Counted from the stretch's first letter, positions 12,533 through 24,054 are shown. The stretch is DNA of 64,000 nucleotides from Massospora cicadina (GCA_022478985.1 JAKSZP010005634.1:26264-90263), one strand, 5' to 3'. Notes: generated by a model from the sequence alone, not told the origin. Numbers and translations: made by a program.

Positions 12533-13153
12533 ATGAAGACCTTAGCAGATAACTTCCCAGATATTTTCTCAAGTCTGAATTTACACCTGAAATTGGGCAA
12601 CATCCACAGCATTCACACAATAAATACCTCTGAAAACTACTCTAAATGTACTTATATGGACATAGCAGTGAACAAGGTGCAAGTTCAGGCTATTGTTGAT
12701 AGTGGCGCTCCTATCAATATAGTCAGTACAAAATTGGTTAAAAAACTGAAAATTGCGCCCAATGTTGCCCACTGTCAGGAATATGGAACCGCTGGAGCAC
12801 ATACAACTAAATCTCTGGGTTCCTACAGTACCCTACCACTCAGATTTGGATCTATTTTAGTAACAGCACCTGTCATAGTGTTTCTAAATACAAATTATGA
12901 TATTCTAATCGGGACTGATTTCTTAAGAGGATATTTAGTTGTTACCAATCATAAGGATGATACTCTCACCATTCTTGGCCAGACTATTCCACTTTACTAT
13001 AACTGTAATAAGGCAGTTGAGAAAAAGAAACCCAGACTATTTATAAATCTGGCCTACAAAGATGGGGTCATCCTAATTGAGTATTCCAAAGCTTGGTCAA
13101 AGATAAAACCACTTCCTACTCATATTGATGAGACAAATGGCAATCCACTTTGA
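12533..13153 (+). pseudogene. Retropepsin-like aspartic protease of element B
   Basis: This 206-codon piece is the longest open part of the element. IVDSGAPINIVSTKLVKKL (12692-12750) contains the catalytic D-S-G with flanking hydrophobics; YDILIGTDFLRGY (12898-12940) is the conserved second hydrophobic-Gly region. The family cuts the Gag-Pol polyprotein. The Met at 12533 is simply the first after the upstream stop; the protein was surely part of a longer Gag-Pol. The same protease type occurs in elements C, D and E, which groups the four. The DSG here is intact. Confidence 0.85.
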
Positions 13154-13379
13154 TCAAATAAGACCATCACTATACCATCTGAAGAATAAGAAATTGTCCT
13201 TACAGGACTAACAATTAATATCATGAAAGGACTTTACGGTAAACTATATCAATCATGGTCTAAATCTCGATTTGAACCAAACATTGCCCCTGGTATTATA
13301 ATTCCAGGCCACGGAGAAATACATATCTTATGTGCAAACCTGAAAAATTGACCCATTTCTATCAAGCGACATCAAACAA

Positions 13380-14480
13380 TTGCTTTTCTGCATCTGTTCC
13401 CTACCACAAAAATTCACTCATTCCATGAGTTTGAAATTTTGTCAAATTAGGCTCCCCAATAAGGACCAAACTAGCATAAATAAGGTTGTCCCTATGGCCA
13501 GTTTAAGCAATCTGACCAACTCCAAGAAAGGCCACGCTCAGGAGTTATTCTCTAGATATCAGGAAATATCTGCGCAAGATGATGTTGACTTGGGTTGTGC
13601 TAATGGTGTCACCCACAAAATTGATACTGGAGATCATAAACTATTCAATTACGCCCAATTAGATGTTCAAAATTATTAGAAGAAGAAGTATTTAAGGAGA
13701 TTAAGGAACTCCTTGATTGTAGCATGCTAGTCCCTTCAAAAAGTCCATGGGCAGCACCAATTTTAATAGTGAAGAAGAAGGATGGAAGCAACTGAGTAGT
13801 CATCGACTATCAGAAGTTAAACAACATCACAAAGAAGGACTTGTACCCACTACCATGAATCTATGATGACTTGGATAGGCTGGGGGGCGCAAAGTTCTTC
13901 TTGGCAATGGATCTTATCAGCAGATATTGGCAGATAGATCTTCCCAAAGAGGAGCGCGAGAAATGTGCAATCATAACCCAAGAGGGCCTATTACAGCTGA
14001 CGATAATGCCTCAAGGGCTCTGCAACGCCCCGGCTACATTCCAATGGGCAATGGAAACAATCCTGGGAGATTTAAAATTGTCATGTGTACTAGTGTACCT
14101 TGACGATATTAACTTTTTCAGCCGCACTTTTGACAACCACTTGGAACACTTAAAGGAGGTTTTAAAAAGGCTAGCTGCTGAAAACTTAAAAATCAAGCCC
14201 AGAAAATGTCAGTTTTCAAAGACCAACTGGAACACCTCGGATTTGTAATAGATAAATTAAGTCTTCAGCCACAACCCACTAAGTTTGATGCCATTTCCAA
14301 AATGAAACCGCCCAAATCCAAGCGTGATATTCAAGTGTCCCTAGGCATAATCAGTTATTATTTTCAATTTATCGCCAAATTTGCACAACTTAGAGCCACT
14401 CTTATATTTTCTTCAAGATAAGTCCTATTTGATTGGACTCCAGCTTGCCAGGATGCATTTGACCAAACTGATCGGCCCTA
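13380..14480 (+). pseudogene. Reverse transcriptase of element B
   Basis: A linker with GVTHKIDTGDHK (13606-13640) leads into a fingers region WAAPILIVKKKDG (about 13750-13790), VIDYQKLNNITKKDLYPLP, the palm LAMDLISRYWQIDLP (13900-13945), IMPQGLCNAPATFQWAM, and the catalytic YLDDI (14095-14112). KIKPRKCQF ends the palm, and the thumb with KRDIQVSLGIISYY follows in another frame (14206-14421). YLDD is intact. Stops and at least two frame changes inactivate it. The enzyme would copy element RNA into DNA in the particle. Confidence 0.88.
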
Positions 14481-14499
14481 TTAAGCGCGCCTGTTCTTT

Positions 14500-14885
14500 G
14501 ATACCCAGACTTTGATCGTGAATTTATTGTCCAAACTGATGCATCCCAAACAGCAGTGGGGGCCGTGTTATCCCAAGTTGGAGAAGATGGCTAAGAACAT
14601 CCAGTTTCCTTTGCTGGTTAGACCTTAAATGTTCATGAAAGGAACTACATGGTGATGGAACAAGAATGCTTAGCTGTCATATATGCTTGCAAGCAATTCT
14701 GGGTCTACCTTCATGGTACTCATTTCAAAGTTGTTACCCATCATGCTTCATTAAGATGATTGAATTACGTAAGAGAACCTGAGGGCCAATTAGCCCGCTG
14801 GGCATTAAAGCTTCAAGCCTATGACTACACCATCAAGCATTGGGCAGGTGCAAAACACCAAAACACTGATTGTTTATCATGACTA
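14500..14885 (+). pseudogene. RNase H of element B
   Basis: FIVQTDASQTAVGAVLSQ (14522-14575) carries the first catalytic Asp; ERNYMVMEQECLAVIYA carries the Glu; VVTHHASLR stands where T-D-H-x-S-L is expected, so that Asp is His; HQNTDCLS (about 14860-14880) ends the domain with its Asp. Three in-frame stops are present. It follows RT as in all Ty3/gypsy elements. Confidence 0.83.
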
Positions 14886-15080
14886 CCCAACATCGCAACA
14901 CTTAGTTGAGCCTCCAATGAGTTTTTTTAAAAAAAGATCACTAAAAAGTATCAGAATGAGCCCAAATCTGTCAAAAAAATACCATCCGATCTACAAAAGA
15001 TACAATTATCAAAAAAAGGATGCTTTACTAGATCAATAGGGAAAAAGTTTATTTTCTCAAGATCATCGTCCTGAACAGAC

Positions 15081-16060
15081 CTAATAATGGCAGCGCATAA
15101 GGCCATAGGGCATGGCGGATTTAAGAAGACAAAAGAGAATCTGAAGCAATTCTACTACTAGGAGTCAATGCATTTTGCCATCCAAGAAACGCTAGAATGC
15201 TGTACAGAGTGCCAAGGAGAAAAACTATTCTGAAAAAGCACATCTTACCAGATTGTTTGGCCCAACTTTTCCTGGTACATTGTATCTATTGACGTTGTTG
15301 GCCCACTTCCAACAAGCAATATGAAGGCCAAGTACATAATTGTAGCCATCAACCACTTGACCAAATGGGTCAGGTCAAGGCCATTTGAGAAAACTGGAAT
15401 GGCAACCACCACAAAGTTAATACTTTAAAACATCATCCACAAACATGGATGCTCTCAGGTTATTCTGGCCAATAATGGAACCAACTTTACAACCAATGTC
15501 CTTTCCAAGTTCAACCAACTAATGGGTGTACGTGGTGTGCTTTCTGCGCCCTATCACCCCGAAACTAATAAGACTGTTGAGCGTAAAAATGGGACATTTG
15601 TAAACATCATCCAAAAATTAACCTCAGCCAAACCATCCAAATGGAGTACATATCTAAGTTTGGCAGTCTTCGCTTACAATATCTCCTACTATTCATCAAC
15701 CAGGATGTCTCCATTTCAATTATTATATGATAGACATATGGCCCTACCAATGCTGCTATATTCGGCCCTAGAGGATCCTGGCAAAAACATTTACCCTCAG
15801 TATGTTAAGAACATTGCAGATGCCTTAATTAAACTACAAGATCAAGCCTTTGCAACAGTTTTGGCGGGAAAAAGGCCTGACATCAAAAAGATCTAGAGAA
15901 TTGCTACCCACTGGCTGATTCATTGTTAATGACGAAGTTCTATTTTGTAACACCCATGGATTGGGCCAAATGAAAAAGTTAGATTGCATCTGGGTCAGGC
16001 CATTTGTAGTGATTGAGAAAACGTCTAAGTTCATATGCACAATAAAGTATATTTGGACTA
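15081..16060 (+). pseudogene. Integrase of element B
   Basis: The zinc module shows AAHKAIGHGGFKKTKENL and CCTECQGEK. The core shows IDVVGPLPTS (first Asp), YIIVAINHLTKWV, NNGTNFTTNVLSKFN, and PYHPETNKTVERKNG (catalytic Glu) near 15550-15600. The second catalytic Asp is Asn (NNGTNF where family members have SDxGTNF), a change made by one G-to-A step. The 124-codon open piece 15522-15896 continues through FAYNISYYSSTRMSPFQLLY. No chromodomain was recognised after it. About 360 bases of non-coding tail separate it from the polypurine tract. Confidence 0.87.
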
Positions 16061-16410
16061 GTCATATATACAACTGAGTCCATTCAAAATCCCTAAGAAG
16101 GTTTAATAAGTGGGACATTAAGAAAAAAAAAGTTAAAAAATCTATAAAAACACAAAAAACAAAACCAAAAATAACAAAAAATACCTATATAATAGTTTTA
16201 TTCTAATTAATATTTTAGTTTGTACTTGAGGTTAGGAGGGGATCCAACTTCAGACTCAACGGGTAATTGGGCAATCATTCTTTGGACTCATCAGCCAGTC
16301 TGGCCTAAGTTACTAAATAGAAAAACCAAATCCATTCTCGTTGGGCGTTCAGGCCAATAAGATCAGACCAACATAGGCTAATCAGGAATCTTAGGGCTTA
16401 TGTTTGAGTC

Positions 16411-16421
16411 AAGAGGGGGAA
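16411..16421 (+). other. Polypurine tract of element B
   Basis: AAGAGGGGGAA lies just before the 3' LTR start at 16423. It is the expected primer for plus-strand synthesis. A similar purine run on the minus strand (AAGTGGAGGGA in the reverse complement of 24056-24068) sits at the equivalent place in element C. Confidence 0.88.
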
Positions 16422-16422
16422 A

Positions 16423-17513
16423 TGTCAGATTCTTGTGGTTGACTCAAAAATTAAACTTTTGAACACCATCATATTGGGCTGATTATCCTTTCAACGCTTG
16501 AGCTAACGCCTATATTCTCACCTCAAATCCTATTGCAATCATACAATTCATGCCAAACATCTCAGTGACAATTTGATCAAGTATTTTATCAGGCGCTTGG
16601 CCTAAATACGCTTGCATATTATGGCTGATTTTAGATGCATCAAGTCTTGGCAATTGGTCCCAATTATCAAAACACAATCAACATAATTGTATAAAGAAAT
16701 AATCTGGGGACAACCCAAAGTTAACGTCTGAAAATCACGTGGACTTCAGATGAATAAAATGTAATCAATTTCCTGCCTTAGGGCGAAATTCATATGTTGA
16801 TCTGCATAATTGGCATGATAGCACTTGCATGGACCGCCTGAAAGGGGTTACCTAGTGCTATCAAGGAAGAGGCCTGCTGACGTCCCAATTAGGGGTGCAT
16901 CATTTACTTCAATTGAGGCCAAAATTTCACAGAAGGTGTATTTCATCAGCAGTATGACGAAACTGAAATCCAGAAGATCTTAGGACAAAATTGCATGCTT
17001 TTATCGCAATTTTTGTACATGAAATCCTCCTGATTTTTAGAGTATTTTGCCACCAATGAACCTAAGAAAAGGTTTCAGTTGTAGGCCGAACTGAGTGGTA
17101 AATAGCTGTTGAAATTTTGTGCTGGAATTTGTCCAGGTGACGCCCTAGAGGTATAAATAATGGCGCCTGGCCTAGTGAAAATCATCTAATATGTAGCCTC
17201 TAATAAAAGTTATGTTTATTTTATCCTTTTCCTGGTTTTTATCTGAATCCTAACCTTAGAGAATTGTCAATAAACGTTAAGGACAAAATTCCCAGTTTGT
17301 ATTGAAGCCTGCCTCAGAAGAAGTTCCCAAGATACAAAAATTGCGCCCAAAATCAGATGGAAGAGTCAAGGCAAATTTAATAGGACTAGTGAGTTTTTAA
17401 GCGGTCTGAAAACCATAAACTACAGGCACTATTGAGGATCAACCATAGGAACTTCAGCCTTACTAGACGTGCAGGATAACAATTTCCACGCAAGCAATAC
17501 TCAGATTTTGACA
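16423..17513 (+). repeat. 3' LTR of element B
   Basis: It starts TGTCAGATTCTTGTGG and ends CTCAGATTTTGACA. TATAAATA is at 17152-17159 and AATAAA at 17202-17207. It is 1091 bp against 1087 bp for the 5' LTR. The following ATAAT is the partner of the AGAAT that precedes the element. Confidence 0.93.
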
Positions 17514-17709
17514 ATAATACTTAAAGGCTTAAACGTCTTTATTAACATTTATAAGCATGATTAAAACTCTAGATTACATATGAATAAGACTTTCCATATT
17601 GCCTAATGATGCGCCCTGTAATCAGATAGATAACTTAATTCAAATGGCTCAACCCATCTATCATTACCCCCTGAGCGTGCAAATTATTTGGGGAAATAAC
17701 TTTACTCAC

Positions 17710-18005
17710 TGTAAAAACCATTAGCTCTTTTACTGATGAATAAATTTTTTTAACTTTGGTTCTGAAGAAAATATGGACTTGCTGGTTGTATGAAGACAGA
17801 TAGCCTAGTTAGTCTATATATTTTGAGTAATATCAGCCCTATTTTGGTGGATAAGATGGTATAAGTGAGTGTAGAATCACTCTGGCAATAAATAATGACA
17901 CAAGTTGCTTCAGCTTTACTTGGTTGTTGACGCTTAAAAAGATAGTAACTTCTCCTCAAATTCACCTGAAGTAAACACTAAACAATTGATAACAATAAAA
18001 AAATT
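17710..18005 (-). repeat. Left LTR of element C, first part
   Basis: Aligns with 30506-30790. Shared blocks include TTTACTGATG, GGTTCTGAA, TTGTATGAAGACA and ACTCTGGCAATAAAT. The alignment stops where the LINE begins. Element C reads on the minus strand, so this is the downstream end of its 3' LTR (minus-strand end TTTTTACA). Confidence 0.88.
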
Positions 18006-18084
18006 TGCTTTTCTTTCCTGTAACAATCACTTTAGTTACTACAATTTGATTCAAACAAAAATTTTTGATAATCAACACAGGAGA

Positions 18085-18920
18085 TATGGGCGATTTTAAT
18101 AATAAATCTAATACAACCTGGGCGAGCGTTGCACTAAGAGGTGCGCAAAACAGTGCACTTAAGGGCAAGAAATGACCTGTTGGGGGACCAGGAACCCAAG
18201 TCGCCAGGAAACTACAAACTCAGACACCGTCCAGGTTTATGGTATTTACTATAAAACAAGACCAATACATGTATATCCAATGTAATCAACCCCTTTCAAA
18301 GGTGGAACACGGGCTCTGACTCTTCCTTGGGGATGAGTCCCTGACCCTGTGGGAGAAAACATGTGAGGCACAGCCCTCCATATCCCTCACGCGGTATATG
18401 TTGCCACCAACAACATGGGCCACGGCTGGATCAATATTGGTTTCAAAACAGCCAAAGAAGCAGAAGCCGCAGCAAAAGTCTGCGTTGAAATTGCCCTTCC
18501 AGAGGGCAAAAATAGTGCACACCGCGTGCACCAGATGGAACAAAGCAAAAACTTTGTTCATCTCCTTCAACTCACTCCCTACTAACCTTCCTTGTAAGGT
18601 AATCGAGGAGGAGCTACACAAAGGGCTTGTAGCCTATGGGGAAATTATGCAACTCAAATTACAAGGATTTCGCCTGATGCCAACCTCTGCACAGGCAAAG
18701 CTATTGCCATGATAAACCCATTCCCTGAAGTGGAAGACGACTTATCAAGAAACCCCCACACATCAGAGTTCTACTTTGTGGATGGGGGACAGTCATTTGC
18801 ATTCTGAGTTACACTGGAACGCGCACCACCTATATGCAACCACTGCGGTTCAGTGGGACACAAGGAACACGCATGCCCCATGAAGGAGGGCTTAATGAGA
18901 AGCAGACTACTGTGAGGAAG
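18085..18920 (+). pseudogene. LINE ORF1 (RNA-binding, CCHC zinc knuckle)
   Basis: The ATG at 18085 opens a frame with NTTWASVALRG, a common opening of LINE ORF1 proteins. It is broken near 18175. GHGWINIGFKTAKEAEAAAK (about 18418-18478) looks like an RRM-type strand-helix unit. LPTNLP with EEELHKGLVAYGEI (about 18575-18645) follows. The protein ends with PPICNHCGSVGHKEHACP (about 18825-18880), a perfect C-x2-C-x4-H-x4-C knuckle. Such proteins coat LINE RNA. The LP...GL-x-x-YG block resembles the UPR family at 5.8, 35.6 and 53.7 kb. At least three frame changes break it. Confidence 0.78.
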
Positions 18921-19458
18921 TTATAGATGAAAGTAACAAAAACTTCACCAGAATGACTGACGGCCACCACCCATTCTTCTGGGGTGAAGATGGACTTTAC
19001 TCCATCGTGGACCCAATTACACATAAACAACGCAAAGTGGCACAATAAGCCTGCAAGTGGGCAGCAGCCAAGGCAGCAGAACATGCAGAATCATCCATTG
19101 ACCCCGAACAAATAAGAGAATATTTCATATATACATTGAGCCAACCAATCAGAACAATATGCCCAGGTTAAAACTTTTCACAGCAACTCAACTGAGTCAC
19201 CAAGTGACATCAATCATGCACACTTTGAGGAACAATTCAGCCGCAATATGGGCAAAAATGTGGTGCATAATTCTCCAAATTTGAACCCCAAAATTACAGA
19301 ACCCAATCAGCACCCCGCATTGAACCATCATGAGATACATGTGGAAAAAGATAATGAAAATTCCAAAAACTGCAATTCCCACAAAAAATAAAGTCAGATC
19401 AAGGGAAATGACATTGTCACTGAGTCAGCTGGAGTACAGACGTGGAGCATGGCCAAAA

Positions 19459-20220
19459 TGAGCTGCGGTGGGTTAGGGCCAGAGGGCCCTCCCAACCGCT
19501 CCTGAGGCGCCATGGGCACCTCAGTGTCAATAGGGATGCTAAACATCACGGGAGCCAGGGCTCAAACATCCCAAGCCAAAAAGCTGGACTTCCTGTGAAA
19601 ACCCCTTGTATACATCTTGGCCATCCAAGAAACCCACTGTCTACAAGGGGAAGAAGGATCCTGGTCATCCAGGGTCTCACCATCACATTTGGTATGGACG
19701 TCTCATTGTGGGGTGATCATCTAAAATAACAAAAAATTGATAATTACAAACTCCTCGTCATACCTTCACAGCCATGTCCTGGTAGCAACAATCACATGCC
19801 AAGAGAGGACCATGCCAAGAGGAAACTATCTTGATAGCATGCATCTATGCACCATGCTCTGCAGCTGAGAGAAAACAATTTCTTAAAACCGTTCCAACAC
19901 TCACCCTCCCACCAGATACCATCCTGTTGGGTGACTTTAACTGCTGGGATAACCCTGACATGGACCAATGGCTGAACCCCAGGGGATACCCACCGGGACA
20001 CATCAAATCACGCACAATGAAGGCATCCCTTGGCCTACAGGATGCCCTCCCCCCAGATCACCACTCCTTCCCCACATGACATGGCCCAACATATGTGAGG
20101 GAGCGCTCATATCAATGAGCCGCATCAATCACATCCTCATTCCACAAACCCAACAATCAAGAATTTCCAAATTTACAACAAAAAAAGTCAATTTCTCTGA
20201 CCACTGACTTGTTTGGTGCA
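19459..20220 (+). pseudogene. LINE ORF2, endonuclease domain
   Basis: ILAIQETHC (about 19617-19645) is the Q-E-T-H motif carrying the catalytic Glu. ILIACIYAPCSAAERKQFL and then TILLGDFNCWDN (about 19920-19955) contain the catalytic G-D-F-N. MSRINHIL matches the S-R-I-D block with Asp changed to Asn, and FSDH (about 20193-20205) is the terminal S-D-H. The order and spacing fit the exonuclease-endonuclease-phosphatase fold of LINE endonucleases, which nick the target to start target-primed reverse transcription. Several stops are present. Confidence 0.85.
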
Positions 20221-20853
20221 GTTATTGCCAACCTGAACCCACACACAGGTGTCGCCCTGGAGAAAGCTACACCCAGAAAACATAAAATTACCCAAAATAT
20301 ATGACTGGGTTGAACACGAGGCCATGAACCAAGAATTCACAGCCCCATTCACATTGGATCCCATTGTAACATGGGCAAATTTCAAAAGGAACTAATCAAC
20401 AAAACCTGACATATTGCATCACATAAGTACACCGCTAATACAGCCACAATCAGGCGTACCTTGGCGGAACTGGACCACCTTGAGCATAACACTCCAAGAC
20501 CCAGTTATAGCCCCAACTGGGGATGCAAAATGGGCGGAAATATCCACCTGACTAAACACCCTCATCTTTGAGCACCAACACAGAATCAAAGTATCGAACA
20601 AAGGTAAGTTCATAAAGGAAGGCGAAACATGTTCACATATTTCTTCCACCAATTCCACACCCACGGCAACCAGCCCACATGCACACAGGTTTGCAAGACC
20701 AAAGGCACTGTGGCAACTGACCCTGAGGAGGTCAAGGCGGAAGGACACCACTATTAAACTGAATTATACTGTGATATGCTGACAGACCCACAAAAAATTA
20801 CAAAATTTATACAAACTGCCAGAATACAAAGCACACCGCTGAACTACAATATT

Positions 20854-21128
20854 TTATTTTACCAAAGCAAACTGACCAGGGGACAGGCATTAACAAAAGA
20901 AAGAAATGACACGAAACCTGAACAGGGTCAACTCCATTGAAGAAAGTTTTTCCACCTAAATCAGGACTCAAAATTATCATGGGTAAGGTTTTTGTGTTAT
21001 TAGACCTACTACCCACCAATAGCTTCCTTTTTCTGGCACCCCGATCAATGTGCAAAGGGCAGGAATCAAACCCACACCTTCAGGTTGGTAGCCATATGCC
21101 TTACTGACTCGCCTTCCTCCCCCTGCCA
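20854..21128 (-). mobile_element. SINE-B, 275-bp tRNA-derived SINE inside the LINE
   Basis: On the minus strand the 5' end holds an A-box-like GGCGAGTCAGTAAGG (complement of 21099-21113) and a B box GGGTTTGATTCC (complement of 21062-21073), about 30 bases apart. AACTACAATATT flanks the insert exactly (20842-20853 and 21129-21140). Deleting the insert and one repeat restores the LINE frame across the join (NILNLITREELWDTIP), which is a normal lead-in to a LINE RT. The tail beyond the tRNA-like head is unrelated to tRNA. No second copy was found in this window. Confidence 0.85.
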
Positions 21129-22230
21129 AACTACAATATTCTAAATCTAATTACACGGGAGGAGCTTTGGGATACAATCCCGGTGTACCACATAGGAAAT
21201 GCTCAGGGCCTGATGGGATACCCTACAAATTTTACAAAAAATATTTTCAGCAAATTGCCCCCCTCCTATTGGCGTCTATGAACCAGTGCTTGCTGGAAAC
21301 ACGCCTCCTACCTGGTGGCCATGAATCATATGTCATAACCTTGTATAAAAAGGGTGACAAATTGGACCTTGCCAACTGGCGTCCAATTGCACTCTCTAAT
21401 TCTGATACAAAAATTCTAACAAAAATTTTAGCAGCCAGATTAGGTTCAATTGCCTCTGACGTCCTGTCACCCAACCAATTTGGGTTTATACCAGGGCGCT
21501 CAATCTGGAACAACATACACCCTGTTGCAAACATATGTCAATCCAAAGCAACTGGAGCCCTGGTCTTCTTATACCAGGAAAAGGCATATGACCGCGCTAG
21601 TTGGCCATACCTAAAGGAATGCCTACACGCTTTCAAACTCCCACCCATATTTATAAACTGGGCGATGCTCCTTACAGAATCTGCAACCATGGCTGTATGC
21701 GGCCCTGGCTTCCTAACTAACAAGATCACACCACACAGAGGGCTCAAACAAGGGGATCCCCTCAGCCCACTGCTATATAATTTCAGCTTTGACCACTCCT
21801 CCGAGTAACTGACTCACGTCTCATGGGGATAACTGCACAAGGACAACCAACAGTCAAGATACTGGCCTTCGCGGATGACTGTGTGGCAGGTATAGCTAAC
21901 AACAATGATGCCCGACAGCTGGAATGCACCCTAGAGGAATACTCCATGGTGAGCAACGCATCACTCAACAAAAGGAAAACAGAAATCATTCTCTTAGGCA
22001 AGTACACTAACAACTGGGCTACAACACCAGAACCTCATACCCCCATACGAAGGAAAAACCCACTCATCTTACCTTTAACATCACCTCCCACCACCACTCC
22101 TGTCTGCCACCTTGGGATATGGCTGGAAACAGGGGGATATGCCAATGAGACAATGGAAAGCAACCTACTACAGCGGGTCTCCAACCGCGTAGCCTCCCTC
22201 AAGGGAAGATCTTCAGGACTAACGGGGTGA
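21129..22230 (+). pseudogene. LINE ORF2, reverse transcriptase domain
   Basis: GPDGIPYKFYKKYF (about 21210-21245) opens the fingers. NWRPIALSNSDTKILTKILA, QFGFIPGRSI, LVFLYQEKAYDRASW, GLKQGDPLSPLLYNF and LAFADDCVAGI (about 21862-21895) follow in the order of non-LTR RTs. The 213-codon open piece is 21167-21808; the next starts at 21823 after a shift. FADD is intact, but the first palm Asp is Tyr (FLYQEKAYDR, family form FLDxxKAYD), so the enzyme would be dead even with the frame intact. Confidence 0.9.
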
Positions 22231-23295
22231 GTAACAGTTGCTAACTCACTCATCCTCCCAATACTATGGTACCCTGCCCACATGATCGCCTTCTCACCCA
22301 CCTTTATAACTTCATTCCGCGCGCTTATCCAGGGCTGTCTGTGGCCCAGATCCCATCCTCCCATACAGATGGAAACACTCTTTGGCCCACGCTCAAGCGG
22401 AGGCATGGTACTAATAGATTTTGAGAGCCACGCCAACCGCATCCTGGGTACCTGAATAAAGGAAGTCCTTGCCCCAGACCTCCCGCAGCAACACTGGTCC
22501 AGGGAAGCGAGGACTAACTTTGCATAGGCGCTCAAATTAACCAACCCACATAGCTCACCCAGACTACTATCATACCTTGCTAAACACCCTACTGCAATGG
22601 GCCCGCATGGAACCCTCCTCACTTCAAATGCATCCTCCAAACCATCCACCACATGGGATGGACCGTAGAGAACACTGACACTGTGCAGGGAAGGGGATGA
22701 CCCAGCCCGCACTTTAAACTAAGAAATCCAGAAAACCACCCCCAGAGAGATATGCTTGCTATGACCCCAACCATTGCTAAAATCAAATACCCAGATGCGT
22801 TGGACATCCCCTATGACTTACCACACAGAAGACAGAGTGGAGAATGACGCACCACCCACTCCTAAAGACGAGGGTAAGTACCACGCCTGGCGCTGTCTGA
22901 GAAGGACCTATAGGACGGCGGACTGCTCCAATTCCCTCCATGCAACCTGCGCAGTATGTGGAGGGGAGGGCTCCCTACATCACCGCCTAGAAACATGCCC
23001 CCCAACCAAAGTCATATGGAAGGAAGTCGCGCGCCTGCTTAAGATCCAAAATAAGCAGGAATTTTCTATATCAAAGAGCCTCCTCGTGATCCTGATTAAA
23101 TCACCAATCCCATCTACCCTCCACTCCCTAATGATACCCAATGAAATGTGGACAATCCACACCATTGCCTTAGATGCGTTCAGGGGCACAGTCCCAACCA
23201 TCCATGGGGTTATCAACAGGTTCCACGTCCACTTACTGAAGCACTTCCAAGCCTGGCTCTATGGATATATGAGGCGAGGCAACAGGCGCTCATAG
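22231..23295 (+). pseudogene. LINE ORF2, C-terminal region with zinc motif
   Basis: ILPILWYPAHMIAF and LFGPRSSGGMVLIDF continue the protein after the RT. The 173-codon open piece 22774-23295 contains CAVCGGEGSLHHRLETCPPT followed by VIWKEV (about 22950-23025), the C-x2-C...H...C...W signature at the end of many LINE ORF2 proteins. The end of the protein is at 23295. A 3' untranslated part of about 225 bases follows, with no long poly(A). Confidence 0.8.
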
Positions 23296-23534
23296 AATCA
23301 TGGTTCCCACTTTGGTTCCTCTGCACAGACCCCTTTCTTCACACCTGCTCCATAGCAGGGGAAACCCCCTCAGAGTAGCGCACCAACCCCCCATACCTGG
23401 CAGTCCCGCTGGCAACAGGGGTAACCTGATTACCTCAGGGTGCCCAATTTTATCTATCTTTGTTTTCCACATATACTCGGTAATGCCCGTCTCCTGGTTG
23501 GCTTGCCTCAGTTAAATAAAAACAATAAAAAATT

Positions 23535-24054
23535 CTAGGTATAAGGGTATCCAATTTTAATATGGTTAATATTATGAAAATAAAAAAATATATTTAGACA
23601 ATAGTAATGGAGGACATGTGTTAGGGTAATTGTGGCAACCACGATGATCTTGGCATCACTAGCTAATGAAAAGCAAAAATGGTTTAATATTAGGCAAAAC
23701 TCCTGCTAATTTTCACAATGAATAGTGTATTTGAATCGCCATCAAAATCTGCCATTGTGTCTGCTACTAAAACTAATGATTCTCCTTGAGTAATTACCCT
23801 ATCTGAGCTGAATTACTCATATTCACGACGTTGTTAAAATTACTAAATGAAGTAATTGTAACTATCATCAAATAAGAATTCTCTGTATATTATATTAATC
23901 ATTCAATTAGTTATAACCACCTAACAGATAACATAATTAAATTATCATCCTGAAGCTTATCCTATAATCTAAATTAAATATTAACAAAGCTTTTAAATAA
24001 ACAAAATTTTAAAATAAAAAGCTGGACAATGTGGTCATATACAAATTTCCCACA
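23535..24054 (-). repeat. Left LTR of element C, second part
   Basis: Aligns with 30790-31353. The best block is AATAGTAATGGAGGACATG followed by TGTTAGGGTAAT at 23601-23630 and 30901-30932. It ends AAATTTCCCACA, against AAATTTCTCACG in the right LTR. On the minus strand this is the start of the 3' LTR, TGTGGGAAATTT, with a purine-rich tract directly before it. Confidence 0.9.

Larger units (their letters stand above)
9650..17513 (+). mobile_element. Complete Ty3/gypsy LTR retrotransposon, element B (inactive)
   Basis: Two direct repeats, 9650-10736 and 16423-17513, flank 5.7 kb coding in order for Gag with zinc knuckle, protease, RT, RNase H and integrase, the Ty3/gypsy order. A PBS starts two bases after the left LTR and a polypurine tract ends one base before the right LTR. 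Flanking pentamers are AGAAT (9645-9649) and ATAAT (17514-17518), a 5-bp target duplication with one mismatch. Both LTRs start TGTCA and end TTTTGACA. Every domain carries stops or shifts, and the second Asp of the integrase triad is Asn, so it cannot move by itself. Element C on the other strand is a close relative. Confidence 0.93.
18006..23520 (+). mobile_element. APE-type LINE inserted in the left LTR of element C
   Basis: The element has an ORF1 with a CCHC knuckle, then an ORF2 with apurinic-type endonuclease, RT and a C-terminal zinc motif, and ends in TTAAATAAA. AACAATAAAAAAATT (17991-18005) before it and AACAATAAAAAATT (23521-23534) after it are the target-site duplication. The RT is followed by a C-x2-C-x7-H-x4-C motif and not by RNase H, more like L1/Tx1-type LINEs than Tad elements with RNase H; the clade is not settled. 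Stops, shifts and a SINE inside ORF2 make it inactive. It is richer in G+C than its surroundings. Confidence 0.9.

Noticed and set aside
9650..17513. Repeat-induced point mutation as sole cause of decay
   Set aside because: LTR differences include transversions and indels, for example C/G and G/T changes in the first 20 bases, so ordinary decay contributes strongly.
20419..20751. Minus-strand 110-codon ORF
   Set aside because: Antisense shadow of the LINE between endonuclease and RT.
21062..21113. A functional tRNA gene on the minus strand
   Set aside because: A and B boxes are good, but the stems do not close into a cloverleaf, and the unit is embedded in a 275-bp insert with TSDs, so it is a SINE head.
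22035..22712. Minus-strand 225-codon ORF, the longest frame in the window
   Set aside because: It is the antisense shadow of LINE ORF2; the plus strand carries clear LINE motifs in the same place.
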